A DNA stretch of 64,000 nucleotides from a bacterium (GTDB lineage: Bacteria > Zixibacteria > MSB-5A5 > GN15 > FEB-12). The notes beneath the pieces are model-generated. The model did no database searches, was not told where the DNA came from, and saw only the letters and a program-made list of their open reading frames with translations. The stretch covers positions 62,001-126,000 of the forward strand of contig JADJGQ010000005.1 in the NCBI GenBank assembly GCA_016708025.1, given 5' to 3'. Below are positions 33,492-42,274 of this stretch, piece by piece (within the stretch, counting starts at the first letter, position 1; each line of letters begins with the position of its first letter). The position numbers and the translations under genes are program-made.

Positions 33492-34478
33492 TTACTGACG
33501 AATTCCAGTCTCGAATCCGCACCCCTTGCAGAGCCCGGCTTCCAGACCCTCAATAGTCACCCGGAACCCCTTGCGGCGGATCAGGAGCGCTTTACATGAG
33601 GGACAGTGGGTGTCCGCTCCATCGCTGACGACGTTTCCGAGGTAGACATACTGTAATCGTGTAACAGCCAATTGGCGGGCATGGTTCAGCGTGGCGACCG
33701 GGGTGGGTGGGCGGTTCATCTTGAAGTCCGGATGATAAGCCGAAAAGTGAAGCGGGATCGACACTGAGACTGAGGCCACAAAATCGATCAGGTCGCTCAG
33801 GTCGCTATCGGAATCATTCTCCCCCGGTATCACCAGATTGGTCAGTTCCAGGTGAACTGGTGAAGATGCGATCTGCCGGATCGTGTCGAGCACCGGCTGG
33901 AGTTCCCCTTTGCAGATATGCCGGTAGAACTGCTCGCGAATCGATTTCAGGTCAACATTCATCGCGTCTGTCACCGACAAGAGCCGCTCAAGTGGCTTGG
34001 GGTTGATGAAACCATTGGTGACCAGCACGGTCTTGAGACCGGCGGCGCGCAGGAGCGGGGCGACATCCATGATATACTCAAACCAGATCATCGGCTCAGA
34101 ATAGGTGAAGGCAACGCCGAGACTCCGGTGATCAAGAGCCGACTGGAGCAAACGTTCGGGTGTGAAGTGCAGGGTCGGGGACTTCTCCTGAGAGATCGTC
34201 CAGTTCTGACAATTGAGGCATCCAAGATTACAGCAGTTCGGGCCGGTCGAGAGGATCGATGAGCCAGGATAGAAATGGTAGAGCGGCTTTTTTTCGATCG
34301 GGTCGAGAGCGAACGTGACCAGCTCGGCATAGTTGTCGGTGAATAGTTCGCCGCCACGGTTAAAGCGGCTGCCGCATATTCCGGTCTTCCCTTCGGTGAG
34401 ATGGCATTCGAGGGGGCAAAGTTCGCAGACCAACGCACCCGCGCCCGATGTGCGAAAGTATGCGGCTGGTTTGATCAT
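33492..34478 (-). CDS. amrS: AmmeMemoRadiSam-type radical SAM enzyme (AmrS-like)
   Basis: A 328-residue radical SAM protein. N-terminal cysteines (ALVCELCPLECHLTEGKTGICG) precede the radical SAM cluster motif CNLGCLNCQN (CxxxCxxC). Further AmrS-type segments are SLGVAFTYSEPMIWFEY, VTNGFINPKPL and IPLHFSAYHPDFKMNRPPTP. The C-terminus carries a zinc-ribbon-like CPSC...CKGCG. The family is named for genomic association with AMMECR1 and Memo proteins; neither is in this window, so it is an orphan here. The reaction is not established. Start 6 bp after the GT9-GmhB stop. Confidence 0.9.
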   Translation of the reverse strand: MIKPAAYFRTSGAGALVCELCPLECHLTEGKTGICGSRFNRGGELFTDNYAELVTFALDPIEKKPLYHFYPGSSILSTGPNCCNLGCLNCQNWTISQEKSPTLHFTPERLLQSALDHRSLGVAFTYSEPMIWFEYIMDVAPLLRAAGLKTVLVTNGFINPKPLERLLSVTDAMNVDLKSIREQFYRHICKGELQPVLDTIRQIASSPVHLELTNLVIPGENDSDSDLSDLIDFVASVSVSIPLHFSAYHPDFKMNRPPTPVATLNHARQLAVTRLQYVYLGNVVSDGADTHCPSCKALLIRRKGFRVTIEGLEAGLCKGCGFETGIRQ

Positions 34479-34483
34479 GCCAA

Positions 34484-36043
34484 TTACCCCTGAAGCGATG
34501 CGACTGCTTGGACCACCGAATCGAACCGCTCGATCCTAGTGTATAGATCGCCGGAGATGAGCGATTGTTCCGTCGTTTTGCCATGCCCCGTGCGCACCAG
34601 AAGTGGCGATGCGCCGATCACCATGCCGAGATTGAGGTCATCCAATTTATCGCCGATAACTATCGACTGATGCAGATTGATAGCGTGATTACGCGCGGCC
34701 TGTTCCGCCATACCCGGATGAGGCTTGCGACAGCAACAGGTACAGGTGTATTCGGGGATGATCCCAAACGGGTAATGGGGGCAGGTAGCGGAAGCATCGA
34801 GAGTAACCCCGGCCGATCTCAGTTTATCCTCGAATCGTTTTTGCACTGCTCGCATGGCGCTGACTGGAAAGATGCCTCGCGCCACTCCGGATTGATTGGA
34901 GAGCGAAACCAGCTTGTAGCCAAGCTGGTGAGCGGTTCGGAGTGCTTCAGCGGCGCCGGGAATCAGTTCGACCTGATCAGGGTCAGAGAGATAGTGCTTG
35001 TCATAGATAAGGGTGCCGTCGCGATCGAAAAAGACCGCCTTGGTCAGGGGCGTGGTGAGCCTCTCCCCTGCGGCGGCAGCGACTGTCTCGGGAGTAATCC
35101 GGGTGAAACAGAACTGCTCGGTACGGAAGCACGGTTTGTTGCCATGCAACGAACAGGGCCGGCAGTACTCATCGACCTCAATCATCTGGTCATGCAGGCC
35201 GCGCGGAGAGAATCCAAGTGTGGAATGAGTCGGACCAAAGATAGCGATCACCGGCGTGCCGACTGCGGAAGCGAGATGCATCAGGCCGGAGTCATTTGAG
35301 ATCGTGACGCTGGCGCGCGCAAGCAGAGGCGCAAGCTGTTCGAGCGGCCAGTCGATCAGTTCGGTCAGGGAATCGCCGAACGAGGCTTCGGTGTTTGGCG
35401 CAAGCTGGTCACTTCCGACTGCCACCCAGAGAATATGGCACGCGTGCCGTTCGATCAGCAATCGGGCGACTTGCTGAAAGCGCTCGATCGGCCACTGCTT
35501 GGTTGCATGCGCCGCGCCCGGAGCGATTGCGACGAGATTTGTTCGACTTGCCAGATCCGGGGAGACCGGAAGCAGTTGCTCGCGATGGATCACCGGGCGG
35601 CTGACATATGGCGTGATCTCAAATTCGCTGAGAGCGCGGTTATACAGATCGATCGTATGCGGGACATCATCGGGCGTGGTCAGGTGACGGACGGAGAGCC
35701 ATCGACTGAGCCGGCGTTTCGGATAAGCCGAAGTATTGCCCGATGAGATTACTCGACGTGCAAGCCATGAGCGCAAATTTCCGTGCAGGTCGACCACCAG
35801 ATCGAAATTCTGTTTATCCAGCGCCAACAGCAGTTGGAAGTAATCGTGATTTGAAGCGGTCTCCGGTAGAGTGATCACTTCATCAACGCCGGTGAGCATT
35901 TTGGCGATCGGGGCAAAGCGGGCCTTGGTCAGGAAGCTCAGGCGACAGTTGGGATGTGCGATCTTGAGATTCAGAACTGTAGCGGATGTCAGGATGACAT
36001 CCCCCAGTGAACCCAGACGGATGACCAGAATACGGTGGACCAT
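34484..36043 (-). CDS. Heptosyltransferase (GT9) fused to D,D-heptose 1,7-bisphosphate phosphatase (GmhB)
   Basis: A 519-residue fusion. Residues 1-330 form a glycosyltransferase family 9 domain (RILVIRLGSLGDVILTSA, SNDSGLMHLASAVGTPVIAIFGPT, and the cysteine loop YCRPCSLHGNKPC) that adds heptose to LPS core. Residues 335-519 form a HAD phosphatase with DRDGT (Asp340/Asp342) and the zinc loop CPHYPFG...YTCTC (Cys421, His423, Cys434, Cys436) typical of GmhB. Joining a late transferase to an early ADP-heptose pathway enzyme is unusual. The gene is 1 bp downstream of uppP, another cell-envelope gene. Confidence 0.92.
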   Translation of the reverse strand: MVHRILVIRLGSLGDVILTSATVLNLKIAHPNCRLSFLTKARFAPIAKMLTGVDEVITLPETASNHDYFQLLLALDKQNFDLVVDLHGNLRSWLARRVISSGNTSAYPKRRLSRWLSVRHLTTPDDVPHTIDLYNRALSEFEITPYVSRPVIHREQLLPVSPDLASRTNLVAIAPGAAHATKQWPIERFQQVARLLIERHACHILWVAVGSDQLAPNTEASFGDSLTELIDWPLEQLAPLLARASVTISNDSGLMHLASAVGTPVIAIFGPTHSTLGFSPRGLHDQMIEVDEYCRPCSLHGNKPCFRTEQFCFTRITPETVAAAAGERLTTPLTKAVFFDRDGTLIYDKHYLSDPDQVELIPGAAEALRTAHQLGYKLVSLSNQSGVARGIFPVSAMRAVQKRFEDKLRSAGVTLDASATCPHYPFGIIPEYTCTCCCRKPHPGMAEQAARNHAINLHQSIVIGDKLDDLNLGMVIGASPLLVRTGHGKTTEQSLISGDLYTRIERFDSVVQAVASLQG

Positions 36044-36817
36044 TTACCAGAAAAGATACAGACCGAAGAGGCCGATGGCAAAGCAATAGTAGGCGAAGTA
36101 CTCGAACTTCCCCTTCTTCACGGCACTGAGTACCCAATAAACCGCCACCAGACCACACACGAATGAGGCAATAGTGGCCGCCAGATAAGGCATGACCAGG
36201 TCACTGGCGATATTCGCCATATCCGGGATCCCAAGAACAATAGCACCTGCGATGGCCGGTATCGAGAGCAGAAACGAAAACTCGGCGGCTTCGGCCGGTT
36301 TCACTCCGGCGAGCAGTCCGGCAACGATGGTCGAACCGGAACGGGAAATTCCGGGCAGAATCGAGATCGCCTGACCGATTCCCATCCAGATCACGGTGGG
36401 AATAGTCATTCCGGCAGTGCCCGGCTTCACCAGACGCGGCAGAAAAAGAATTCCGCCGGTGATGATCAGCTCGATCGAGGTCTCCAGTGGATTCGAGAAA
36501 GTGCTCTCAAAGAAATCTTTGAGCAACACTCCAGCGAGTCCGGCAGGGATTGTGCCAATAATCAGCAAGAGGATGATCCGGCGTTCCTTGGTCATCTCGC
36601 GCACGAAAAGCGCTTTGATCAAAGTGAATATCTGGGTGCGGAAATAAATAATGACGGAAAGCAGAGTCCCGAGATGGACCAGCAGTTCCAGCGTGATCCC
36701 GGGTTGCTTGACCTTGAGGACCGCTTCCGCAATCACGAGGTGACCCGATGACGAAACGGGGAGGAATTCGGTCAGTCCCTGAACGATCCCGAGGATCAAG
36801 GCATCTATGAATGACAT
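36044..36817 (-). CDS. uppP: Undecaprenyl-diphosphatase UppP/BacA
   Basis: A 257-residue, multi-span membrane phosphatase that recycles undecaprenyl-PP for peptidoglycan and O-antigen synthesis and can confer bacitracin resistance. It has the two family motifs GLTEFLPVSSSGHLVIAE and LPGISRSGSTIVAGL, with catalytic Glu/Arg/Ser residues, and seven or eight hydrophobic segments. There is no ribosome binding site before the ATG. It starts an envelope pair with the heptosyltransferase fusion. Confidence 0.95.
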   Translation of the reverse strand: MSFIDALILGIVQGLTEFLPVSSSGHLVIAEAVLKVKQPGITLELLVHLGTLLSVIIYFRTQIFTLIKALFVREMTKERRIILLLIIGTIPAGLAGVLLKDFFESTFSNPLETSIELIITGGILFLPRLVKPGTAGMTIPTVIWMGIGQAISILPGISRSGSTIVAGLLAGVKPAEAAEFSFLLSIPAIAGAIVLGIPDMANIASDLVMPYLAATIASFVCGLVAVYWVLSAVKKGKFEYFAYYCFAIGLFGLYLFW

Positions 36818-36825
36818 AAGGAGAA

Positions 36826-36847
36826 GGGCTTCGCGAAGACGAAGCCC
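36826..36847 (-). terminator. Hairpin between the 36863 gene and uppP
   Basis: GGGCTTCG/CGAAGCCC with a 6-nt loop, followed on the minus strand by TTCTCCTT directly before the uppP ATG. It probably terminates the upstream barrel gene, but it also sits in the uppP leader. Confidence 0.55.
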
Positions 36848-36862
36848 CTGAAATCTGCTTTC

Positions 36863-37504
36863 TTATTGAATATTGAAATTAAGGCCGAGAAAGATGCCAT
36901 CGTTTCCATCAAGCTGGAATTCGCCAAATAGACCTATAACGGAAGTGGCCTGCCAGCAGACGCCGCCGTTAAGCCCGAAGCGAATATCTGATTCAGAATC
37001 ATCATAGCCAGCCGGGGCATCATCCCAACTGAGTGACTCCAGGCGCACATTCAGCTTGGCATACGGAGAGAGAGTGCCGCCGTTGTTCAGAGCGATCGGA
37101 TAGGAACCTATCGCCATTGCTCCAACCTGAAAAATAGAAAAATTCTCAACTGAGAGATATTCGAAAAAGCCACCGAAGGCCATATCGAATGGTTCGCGAC
37201 GTCCCTGATTCATATCCCAGAACTGCCATTTCAGATCAGCGCCGATAGTGAACTTCAGGTCGTCATCGGCATCATATAGGCCGAGTTTGAGGCGGCCATC
37301 GGTATAGCGGGAGAGTCCGTATTCGAGAGTACCAAAGACGGTGGTGGCATCGGCAATGCCGACACCGGCGCCAAAATTGGCTTTCCCCTGCCCCATTGCG
37401 GAAGCGGTGGTCATGGTACCAAACGCGGAGCCGACTCCTCCGGCAGTGGCCTGAGCAGCGACCAGGCAGACCACGAGCATAACTATGAGTAATAGGTGTT
37501 TCAT
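36863..37504 (-). CDS. Outer-membrane beta-barrel-like protein
   Basis: A 213-residue protein with a signal peptide (MKHLLLIVMLVVCLVAAQAT) and a repetitive beta-pattern (KLGLYDADDDLKFTIGADLKW, PFDMAFGGFFEYLS, LFGEFQLDGNDGIFLGLNFN). It is rich in Gly, Asn and aromatic residues, as small barrels are. No family is recognised. AAGGA lies eight bases before the ATG, and a strong promoter is at 37550-37578. It is divergent from the sodium symporter gene. Confidence 0.7.
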   Translation of the reverse strand: MKHLLLIVMLVVCLVAAQATAGGVGSAFGTMTTASAMGQGKANFGAGVGIADATTVFGTLEYGLSRYTDGRLKLGLYDADDDLKFTIGADLKWQFWDMNQGRREPFDMAFGGFFEYLSVENFSIFQVGAMAIGSYPIALNNGGTLSPYAKLNVRLESLSWDDAPAGYDDSESDIRFGLNGGVCWQATSVIGLFGEFQLDGNDGIFLGLNFNIQ

Positions 37505-37549
37505 CGCTCCATTCCTTATTTTCTGGCGTTGTTATGCGAAAGTGTTTGC

Positions 37550-37578
37550 AAGCTACGGGACTTGGAAAAGGGTGTCAA
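37550..37578 (-). promoter_or_regulatory. Sigma-70 promoter of the 37504 barrel gene
   Basis: TTGACA (37578-37573), 17 nt, TAGCTT (37555-37550). Predicted start near 37543, giving a leader of about 40 nt. Confidence 0.6.
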
Positions 37579-37607
37579 CGTCAAATCTCCGGACCATCAA
37601 TAAAAGT

Positions 37608-37623
37608 TGACAGACGGCTGTCA
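37608..37623. promoter_or_regulatory. Palindrome in the divergent region, possible operator
   Basis: TGACAG and CTGTCA arms separated by ACGG. The left arm overlaps a TTGACA on the plus strand, but no good -10 follows at 17 bp. Two CCGGACCA copies flank it nearby (around 37589 and 37684). Confidence 0.35.
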
Positions 37624-37733
37624 GGTAACCACTTTGGGGACAACCGGATGTCCGGAGATGACCACTCGTGGTTCGAGGGGATATCCGGACCAATATCCAT
37701 TGTACCCAAAGAGCGTGATTGCGGAGCATTTGT

Positions 37734-39299
37734 ATGACAAAAAACCGTCAACAGTGGGGTAGCCGACTCGGAATAATTCTGGCAGTGGCCGGATCAGCCG
37801 TCGGATTGGGTAATTTTTTGCGGTTCCCATCACAGGCGGCCCAGAATGGCGGCGGCGCTTTTATGATCCCCTACTTTGTAGCGCTCCTGTTGCTGGGGAT
37901 CCCTCTGATGTGGATGGAATGGACCGCCGGAAGATTTGGCGGCGGCTACGGACACTCATCATCGCCCGGGATATTTCATTCGCTTCGCAATAAAAATCGG
38001 TTCATCAAGTATTTCGGTGTTGCCGGGATCCTCGGACCATTCATCATCTATATCTATTATGTCTATGTGGAATCATGGTGTTTGGCGTACGCCTGGTATT
38101 CTTTGAGCGGTTCGCTCAATTTCAGTGAATCAAATCAGTATCTCAGTTTTCTTCAGGGTCACCAGGGGGTCGGCGACGGGAGTTATCTGGCCGGGTCGGC
38201 GGCAGCGTTTCTCTTTTTCATGCTGACATTCGCCGCTAATATCTGGGTGACCAAAAACGGGATCAAGGGAGGGATCGAAAAGATCTGTAATGTCGCAATG
38301 CCGATCTTGTTCCTGCTGGGAATTGTCCTGGCAATTCGCGTGCTAACCCTTGATCCTCCGCCCGGCGCTCCGGCAGATCAAACCCCGATCAATGGATTGG
38401 GATTCCTCTGGAATCCGGACCTGACCACACTGGCCAATCCGAAAGTCTGGTTGGCTGCCGCAGGACAGATATTCTTTACTCTCTCTCTCGGAATGGGCGT
38501 GATCATCAGTTATGCAAGTTATCTCAAGAAACAGGATGATGTCGCCCTCTCCGGCTTGACAGCCTCGGCCACGAATGAATTTGCCGAAGTGGTCTTGGGC
38601 GGTTCAATCGTCATTCCAGCGGCCTTTGTCTTTTTTGGTTCAGCCAGTATTGCAGCGGTGGCAAGCTCGGGGACATTCAATCTCGGATTTGTTACGATGC
38701 CGCAGATCTTCGCCGGGACGCCGGGTGGAAATATCTACGGTTTCTGCTGGTTCTTTATGCTGTTTCTGGCCGGGATCACGTCATCGATTTCGCTGGCCCA
38801 ACCGGCGGTCGGATTCATGGAAGATGAATTCAATATATCCCGAAAAAAGGCGGTGGCAATATTTGCGGCGGTCACTTTCCTGCTCTGTCAACCCGCGATT
38901 TGGCTTCTCAACAAAGGAGTGCTGGATGACCTCGATTTCTGGGGCGGCACAGTCCTGATCGTGGCAGGAGCAACTTTCGAAGCGATCTTCCTCGCCTGGG
39001 TAGTCGGCATAGACAAGATATGGCATGAGATGCATGAAGGGAGCCTGATCCGAATCCCGCGTCTGTTCAAGTTTGTCATGAAATACGTGACGCCAACCAT
39101 TCTGGTGGTCATGTTCACCTGGTGGATGATCGAGGAGTGGTGGAATGTGATCACGATGGAAGGGGTCCCGGACGACAACAAGCCGTGGGTCCTGGGAATA
39201 CGCATAATCCTGGTTGTGCTGGCGGTGGTGCTGGTGATCGCCGTCAAAATCGCCTGGAAAGGGCGCGACCCGAAAACCTATGTCTCAAAGGAGCGTTAA
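37734..39299 (+). CDS. Sodium-dependent NSS-family transporter
   Basis: A 521-residue neurotransmitter:sodium symporter (LeuT-like fold). The N-terminal motif is RLGIILAVAGSAVGLGNFLRFP, with the unwound TM1 sodium/substrate site, followed by GGGAFMIPYFVALLLLGIPLMWMEW. About 12 hydrophobic segments. Bacterial members take up amino acids such as tryptophan, tyrosine, leucine or methionine. ATG 37734 has GGAG seven bases upstream and is preferred to an in-frame upstream ATG. The gene is followed by a 40-residue partner gene, the arrangement known for the methionine system MetP/MetS. Confidence 0.93.
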   Translation: MTKNRQQWGSRLGIILAVAGSAVGLGNFLRFPSQAAQNGGGAFMIPYFVALLLLGIPLMWMEWTAGRFGGGYGHSSSPGIFHSLRNKNRFIKYFGVAGILGPFIIYIYYVYVESWCLAYAWYSLSGSLNFSESNQYLSFLQGHQGVGDGSYLAGSAAAFLFFMLTFAANIWVTKNGIKGGIEKICNVAMPILFLLGIVLAIRVLTLDPPPGAPADQTPINGLGFLWNPDLTTLANPKVWLAAAGQIFFTLSLGMGVIISYASYLKKQDDVALSGLTASATNEFAEVVLGGSIVIPAAFVFFGSASIAAVASSGTFNLGFVTMPQIFAGTPGGNIYGFCWFFMLFLAGITSSISLAQPAVGFMEDEFNISRKKAVAIFAAVTFLLCQPAIWLLNKGVLDDLDFWGGTVLIVAGATFEAIFLAWVVGIDKIWHEMHEGSLIRIPRLFKFVMKYVTPTILVVMFTWWMIEEWWNVITMEGVPDDNKPWVLGIRIILVVLAVVLVIAVKIAWKGRDPKTYVSKER

Positions 39300-39302
39300 G
39301 CC

Positions 39303-39425
39303 ATGACGACCGGAGGATGGATATTCATGCTGGTCTCGATCGTTGGGATCACCACCCTGCTTGCTTACACGCTCTGGCGCACGTTGCGACATAGAGAAGA
39401 TTCGCACGCAAAGTCGAAACGATAA
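39303..39425 (+). CDS. MetS-like small subunit of the NSS transporter
   Basis: A 40-residue protein, MTTGGWIFMLVSIVGITTLL followed by AYTLWRTLRHREDSHAKSKR: one transmembrane helix with a short basic tail. It starts 3 bp after the transporter stop and has AGGAG nine bases upstream (AAAGGAGCG). In Corynebacterium a small membrane protein (MetS) of this kind is needed with MetP for methionine uptake. The call rests on position, size and topology, not on strong sequence identity. Confidence 0.75.
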   Translation: MTTGGWIFMLVSIVGITTLLAYTLWRTLRHREDSHAKSKR

Positions 39426-39432
39426 TCGATTG

Positions 39433-40548
39433 TCATTCATCCGGGGCAAGCAGCCGGCTTGCCTCGGCCAGCAAAGCCTCTTTGTCCGGACCGGCTATCC
39501 CGGTCTGCGACAGATAATCTGCAAATTCCTTGTCGAGCCGTCCAAAGGCAGTCCTTCCAAATTGCGATAGTCCGGATTGCGGCGCCGCCGGGATCATTCG
39601 CAGATCGAGCGAAAAGGCGGTCTGCTTCAGTTCCCGGAAGAATTGCGTCGGGATAGTGTTGAGTATCTCCGGGGTGAGGCCAGTGATCACCTGGCGGATG
39701 ATCTTATCCGCGGGGTCGGTAGCCGCAACATTGGCTGCCACTCGATCGGCCACCTGGTCACCGCGTAGACCGGTAGCATCGAGAGCGGGAAGATCTATCA
39801 TGGGGCGGGTTTTCAATTCGTGGAAGGTCACGGTGAAGGGGTCAAGGCTCAGTTCGATTACCCCCTTGGCCGCATCACGTTCAGACATCGACAACCGATC
39901 GGTAGAGCCGGCGTAGTATACGCGCTCGGCGACGCAGGTATAGTTGTGATAGTGCCCGAGCGCGGTATAATCGAATGCCTTCAGCGATTCGATGGGTAGT
40001 TCCATCTCCCCCAGTTCAGCCATGGAGAACTGCTCCATCCCGGAGGCGACGCCATGCGTGACGAGAATATTGTAGCGACACGACCTGTCCGGGCGGCAGT
40101 CGCGAATGATATCTTTCATGGCCGAAGCATCGTTGGCATGAGGCACTGCCAGTATCCGAGCCGAGCCGATCAGAAACTCTTCGCACTTTTCGTCGGCGGC
40201 AATGGAAAGATTCTCGATACCGGCAAAGATCTGGAGCGCGGCATCGAGGTGAGCTTGTTTTGGGCTATCATGGTTGCCCGCGATGACTACTGTCGGAATT
40301 TTGTGAGTCACTGCCAGTCGATAGAGTTGTTGTCCGGCGATCGCCAGAATTTTGTTTGATGGGCGAACGGAATGGAAGAGATCACCGGAGTGAATGCAGA
40401 GATCAGGCTTGAGCGCTATGATCTTGTCGACCGCTTGCAGGAAGCTGGCGACAATATCTTCCTGGCGGAGCGTCAGGCCGGACTCACCGCGTCTCGGGTG
40501 ACTCTCCCCTGCCCCTAAATGACTATCTGAGAAATGACAAAGCCTCAT
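39433..40548 (-). CDS. Metallophosphoesterase, SbcD/Mre11-like
   Basis: A 371-residue calcineurin-like phosphoesterase with the Mre11/SbcD motif set: HFSDSHLG (metal ligands Asp and His), HSGDLFH, VIAGNHDSP, LVTHGV, and ALGHYHNY, followed by a C-terminal region (LPALDATGLRGDQVADR). It should be a manganese-dependent DNA exonuclease/endonuclease subunit. Its usual ATPase partner SbcC is not adjacent; the flanking genes are the small transporter subunit and the NtrC-type regulator. The start must be ATG 40548 or a TTG three codons earlier, because DSH is at residues 8-10. It lies inside a perfect hairpin. Confidence 0.85.
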   Translation of the reverse strand: MRLCHFSDSHLGAGESHPRRGESGLTLRQEDIVASFLQAVDKIIALKPDLCIHSGDLFHSVRPSNKILAIAGQQLYRLAVTHKIPTVVIAGNHDSPKQAHLDAALQIFAGIENLSIAADEKCEEFLIGSARILAVPHANDASAMKDIIRDCRPDRSCRYNILVTHGVASGMEQFSMAELGEMELPIESLKAFDYTALGHYHNYTCVAERVYYAGSTDRLSMSERDAAKGVIELSLDPFTVTFHELKTRPMIDLPALDATGLRGDQVADRVAANVAATDPADKIIRQVITGLTPEILNTIPTQFFRELKQTAFSLDLRMIPAAPQSGLSQFGRTAFGRLDKEFADYLSQTGIAGPDKEALLAEASRLLAPDE

Positions 40549-40574
40549 CCCGGTCAATATAGCCGGGATGAGGC
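40542..40574 (-). other. Perfect inverted repeat: terminator overlapping the next start codon
   Basis: GCCTCATCCCGG and CCGGGATGAGGC (12 bp) around a 9-nt loop, 24 bp after the NtrC-type gene stop. In the RNA the 3' arm contains the ATG of the metallophosphoesterase gene. It may both end the regulator transcript and block translation of the next gene. Confidence 0.7.
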
Positions 40575-40597
40575 CTCAGGTAAATCGCAATCGAAAC

Positions 40598-42028
40598 TTA
40601 GTACAGGTTGTACTTGGCGATCCGGTCGCGCAGCGTATTTCGTGAGATGCCAAGCGTTTCGGAGGTTTTGACCTGGTTCCCCTCGAAATGCTTCAGGCAA
40701 GCCGCCAATACCGCTTTCTCCAGGGCTGATTCCAGGAAGTGGTAGATCTGGCCGGGAGAGTTGGCGATCAGGCGCGGCATGATCGGATCAATGATCTTCT
40801 TAAAGGTCTCGGTGTAATCATTCTGCAACGTATTGAGGTCGAGCTCCAGCTTGGGAGAGTCTTCCATTAGAGATGGGAAATCTTCCGGCTGCAGCGCGTC
40901 ATTCTTGCACATCACCATGGCGGTATGGAGATTGTTCTCCAGTTCGCGGACGTTGCCGGGCCACTGGTATTTGCCCAGCAGGGCCATCGCCTTTTTGGAG
41001 ATCTGCTTCGGCGTGATGCCGAGGGTCTTGCCGAACTTGGTGCAGAAATGTTCCGCCAGAAGCGGAATATCGCCACGTCGTTCACGAAGCGGCGGAATGA
41101 AAATGGAGACGACTTTGAGGCGGTAGAAAAGGTCGACGCGGAAGGATCCTTCCTTCATCGCCTGGACCAGCGACTTGTTGGTCGCGGCGATGATCCGGAC
41201 ATCGACTTTAATCGAGTCGTTGCCGCCGACGCGCTCAAACCGTTTTTCCTGCAGGACGCGGAGCAGTTTTGACTGCGTCAGCATCGACATATCCCCGATC
41301 TCATCGAGGAACAGCGTGCCGCCATCGGCCTGTTCGAATTTTCCTATCCGCTTATAATAGGCGCCGGTGAAGGCTCCCTTTTCGTGGCCGAACAGCTCTG
41401 ATTCAAGAAGTGTCTCGGGAAGAGCGGCGCAGTTGACCGAAAGGAATGCGGCTCCTTTGCGGCGGGAATTGCGATGAATCGCCCGCGCGACCAGTTCCTT
41501 GCCGGTACCGGATTCGCCAAAGATCAATACGGCAGCATCCGTCTTGGAGACCTGGCCGATCAGTTTGGCGATCTCGACGATCTCCGGCGACTTGCCGATG
41601 ATCTCGTCGACAAACGTGACGGCGGCTTCTTCCTTGGGCTGCGCAAACGGATTGCGCTGCTGCTGGCTGTAGCCACAGGCCTTGTTGACCGTGTCGACCA
41701 ATTTCTCGATCTCAAACGGTTTAGTCAGGTACTCGTACGCTCCTTCGCGCATCGCTTCGATGGCGTTTTCTGTCGAGACAAACCCTGAGATCATAATGAC
41801 CGGCAGGTTGTCATTTAACTGCTTGATCTGCTTGAGTACCTCGAGACCGGAGAGGGTCGGGAGATTGACATCCAGCATGATGCAGTCGACATCGCCATGC
41901 TCCGCCAGATAGACGGTGACCTTGTCGCCGTCTTCAAGGAAATTGAAGCGGAACTTGTCCGAATCGAAGAGATTCGCGAGGGACTGTGAAACGTCCCGAT
42001 CGTCATCCACCAGTAAAATATTCTTCAT
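40598..42028 (-). CDS. Sigma-54-dependent response regulator (NtrC family)
   Basis: A 476-residue protein with a receiver domain (phospho-acceptor Asp53 in IMLDVNLP; DDD at 8-10), an AAA+ domain with Walker A GESGTGKEL and the sigma-54 contact loop GAFTGA (in KGAFTGAYYKR), and a Fis-type HTH at the C-terminus (NQVKTSETLGISRNTLRDRI). It activates sigma-54 promoters when phosphorylated. The cognate kinase is not in the window. ATG 42028 is preferred over a TTG nine codons earlier. A good sigma-54-like promoter lies at 46264, upstream of the sugar transferase, and is a candidate target. Confidence 0.95.
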   Translation of the reverse strand: MKNILLVDDDRDVSQSLANLFDSDKFRFNFLEDGDKVTVYLAEHGDVDCIMLDVNLPTLSGLEVLKQIKQLNDNLPVIMISGFVSTENAIEAMREGAYEYLTKPFEIEKLVDTVNKACGYSQQQRNPFAQPKEEAAVTFVDEIIGKSPEIVEIAKLIGQVSKTDAAVLIFGESGTGKELVARAIHRNSRRKGAAFLSVNCAALPETLLESELFGHEKGAFTGAYYKRIGKFEQADGGTLFLDEIGDMSMLTQSKLLRVLQEKRFERVGGNDSIKVDVRIIAATNKSLVQAMKEGSFRVDLFYRLKVVSIFIPPLRERRGDIPLLAEHFCTKFGKTLGITPKQISKKAMALLGKYQWPGNVRELENNLHTAMVMCKNDALQPEDFPSLMEDSPKLELDLNTLQNDYTETFKKIIDPIMPRLIANSPGQIYHFLESALEKAVLAACLKHFEGNQVKTSETLGISRNTLRDRIAKYNLY

Positions 42029-42274
42029 ATTTCTCGCCCTTAGCAGTTCAATCAATGTATCGGCGCAGATTGAAAAACTTGAACAGTTTGGAGTCAGTGC
42101 TGAACGGAAAAAGGGCAGAAGATCAGGGAAATATCAGATTTTCCTGTAGAAATTGAACACTGCGGGAAAGCGACTATAGAAATGAAAAGTCCGGTTGTTG
42201 CAGATTGAAGCAACGCTGGAACAGAACTAGTGGCGGAGAGGCGTATGGAGTTCTCCCCATAGGGGGAAATCGGT
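42029..42274. other. Intergenic region upstream of the NtrC-type gene
   Basis: A 246-bp, A+T-rich spacer holding the promoter region of the regulator. No convincing sigma-70 or sigma-54 site, repeat or RNA was found. GAG occurs close before the ATG. Confidence 0.4.
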
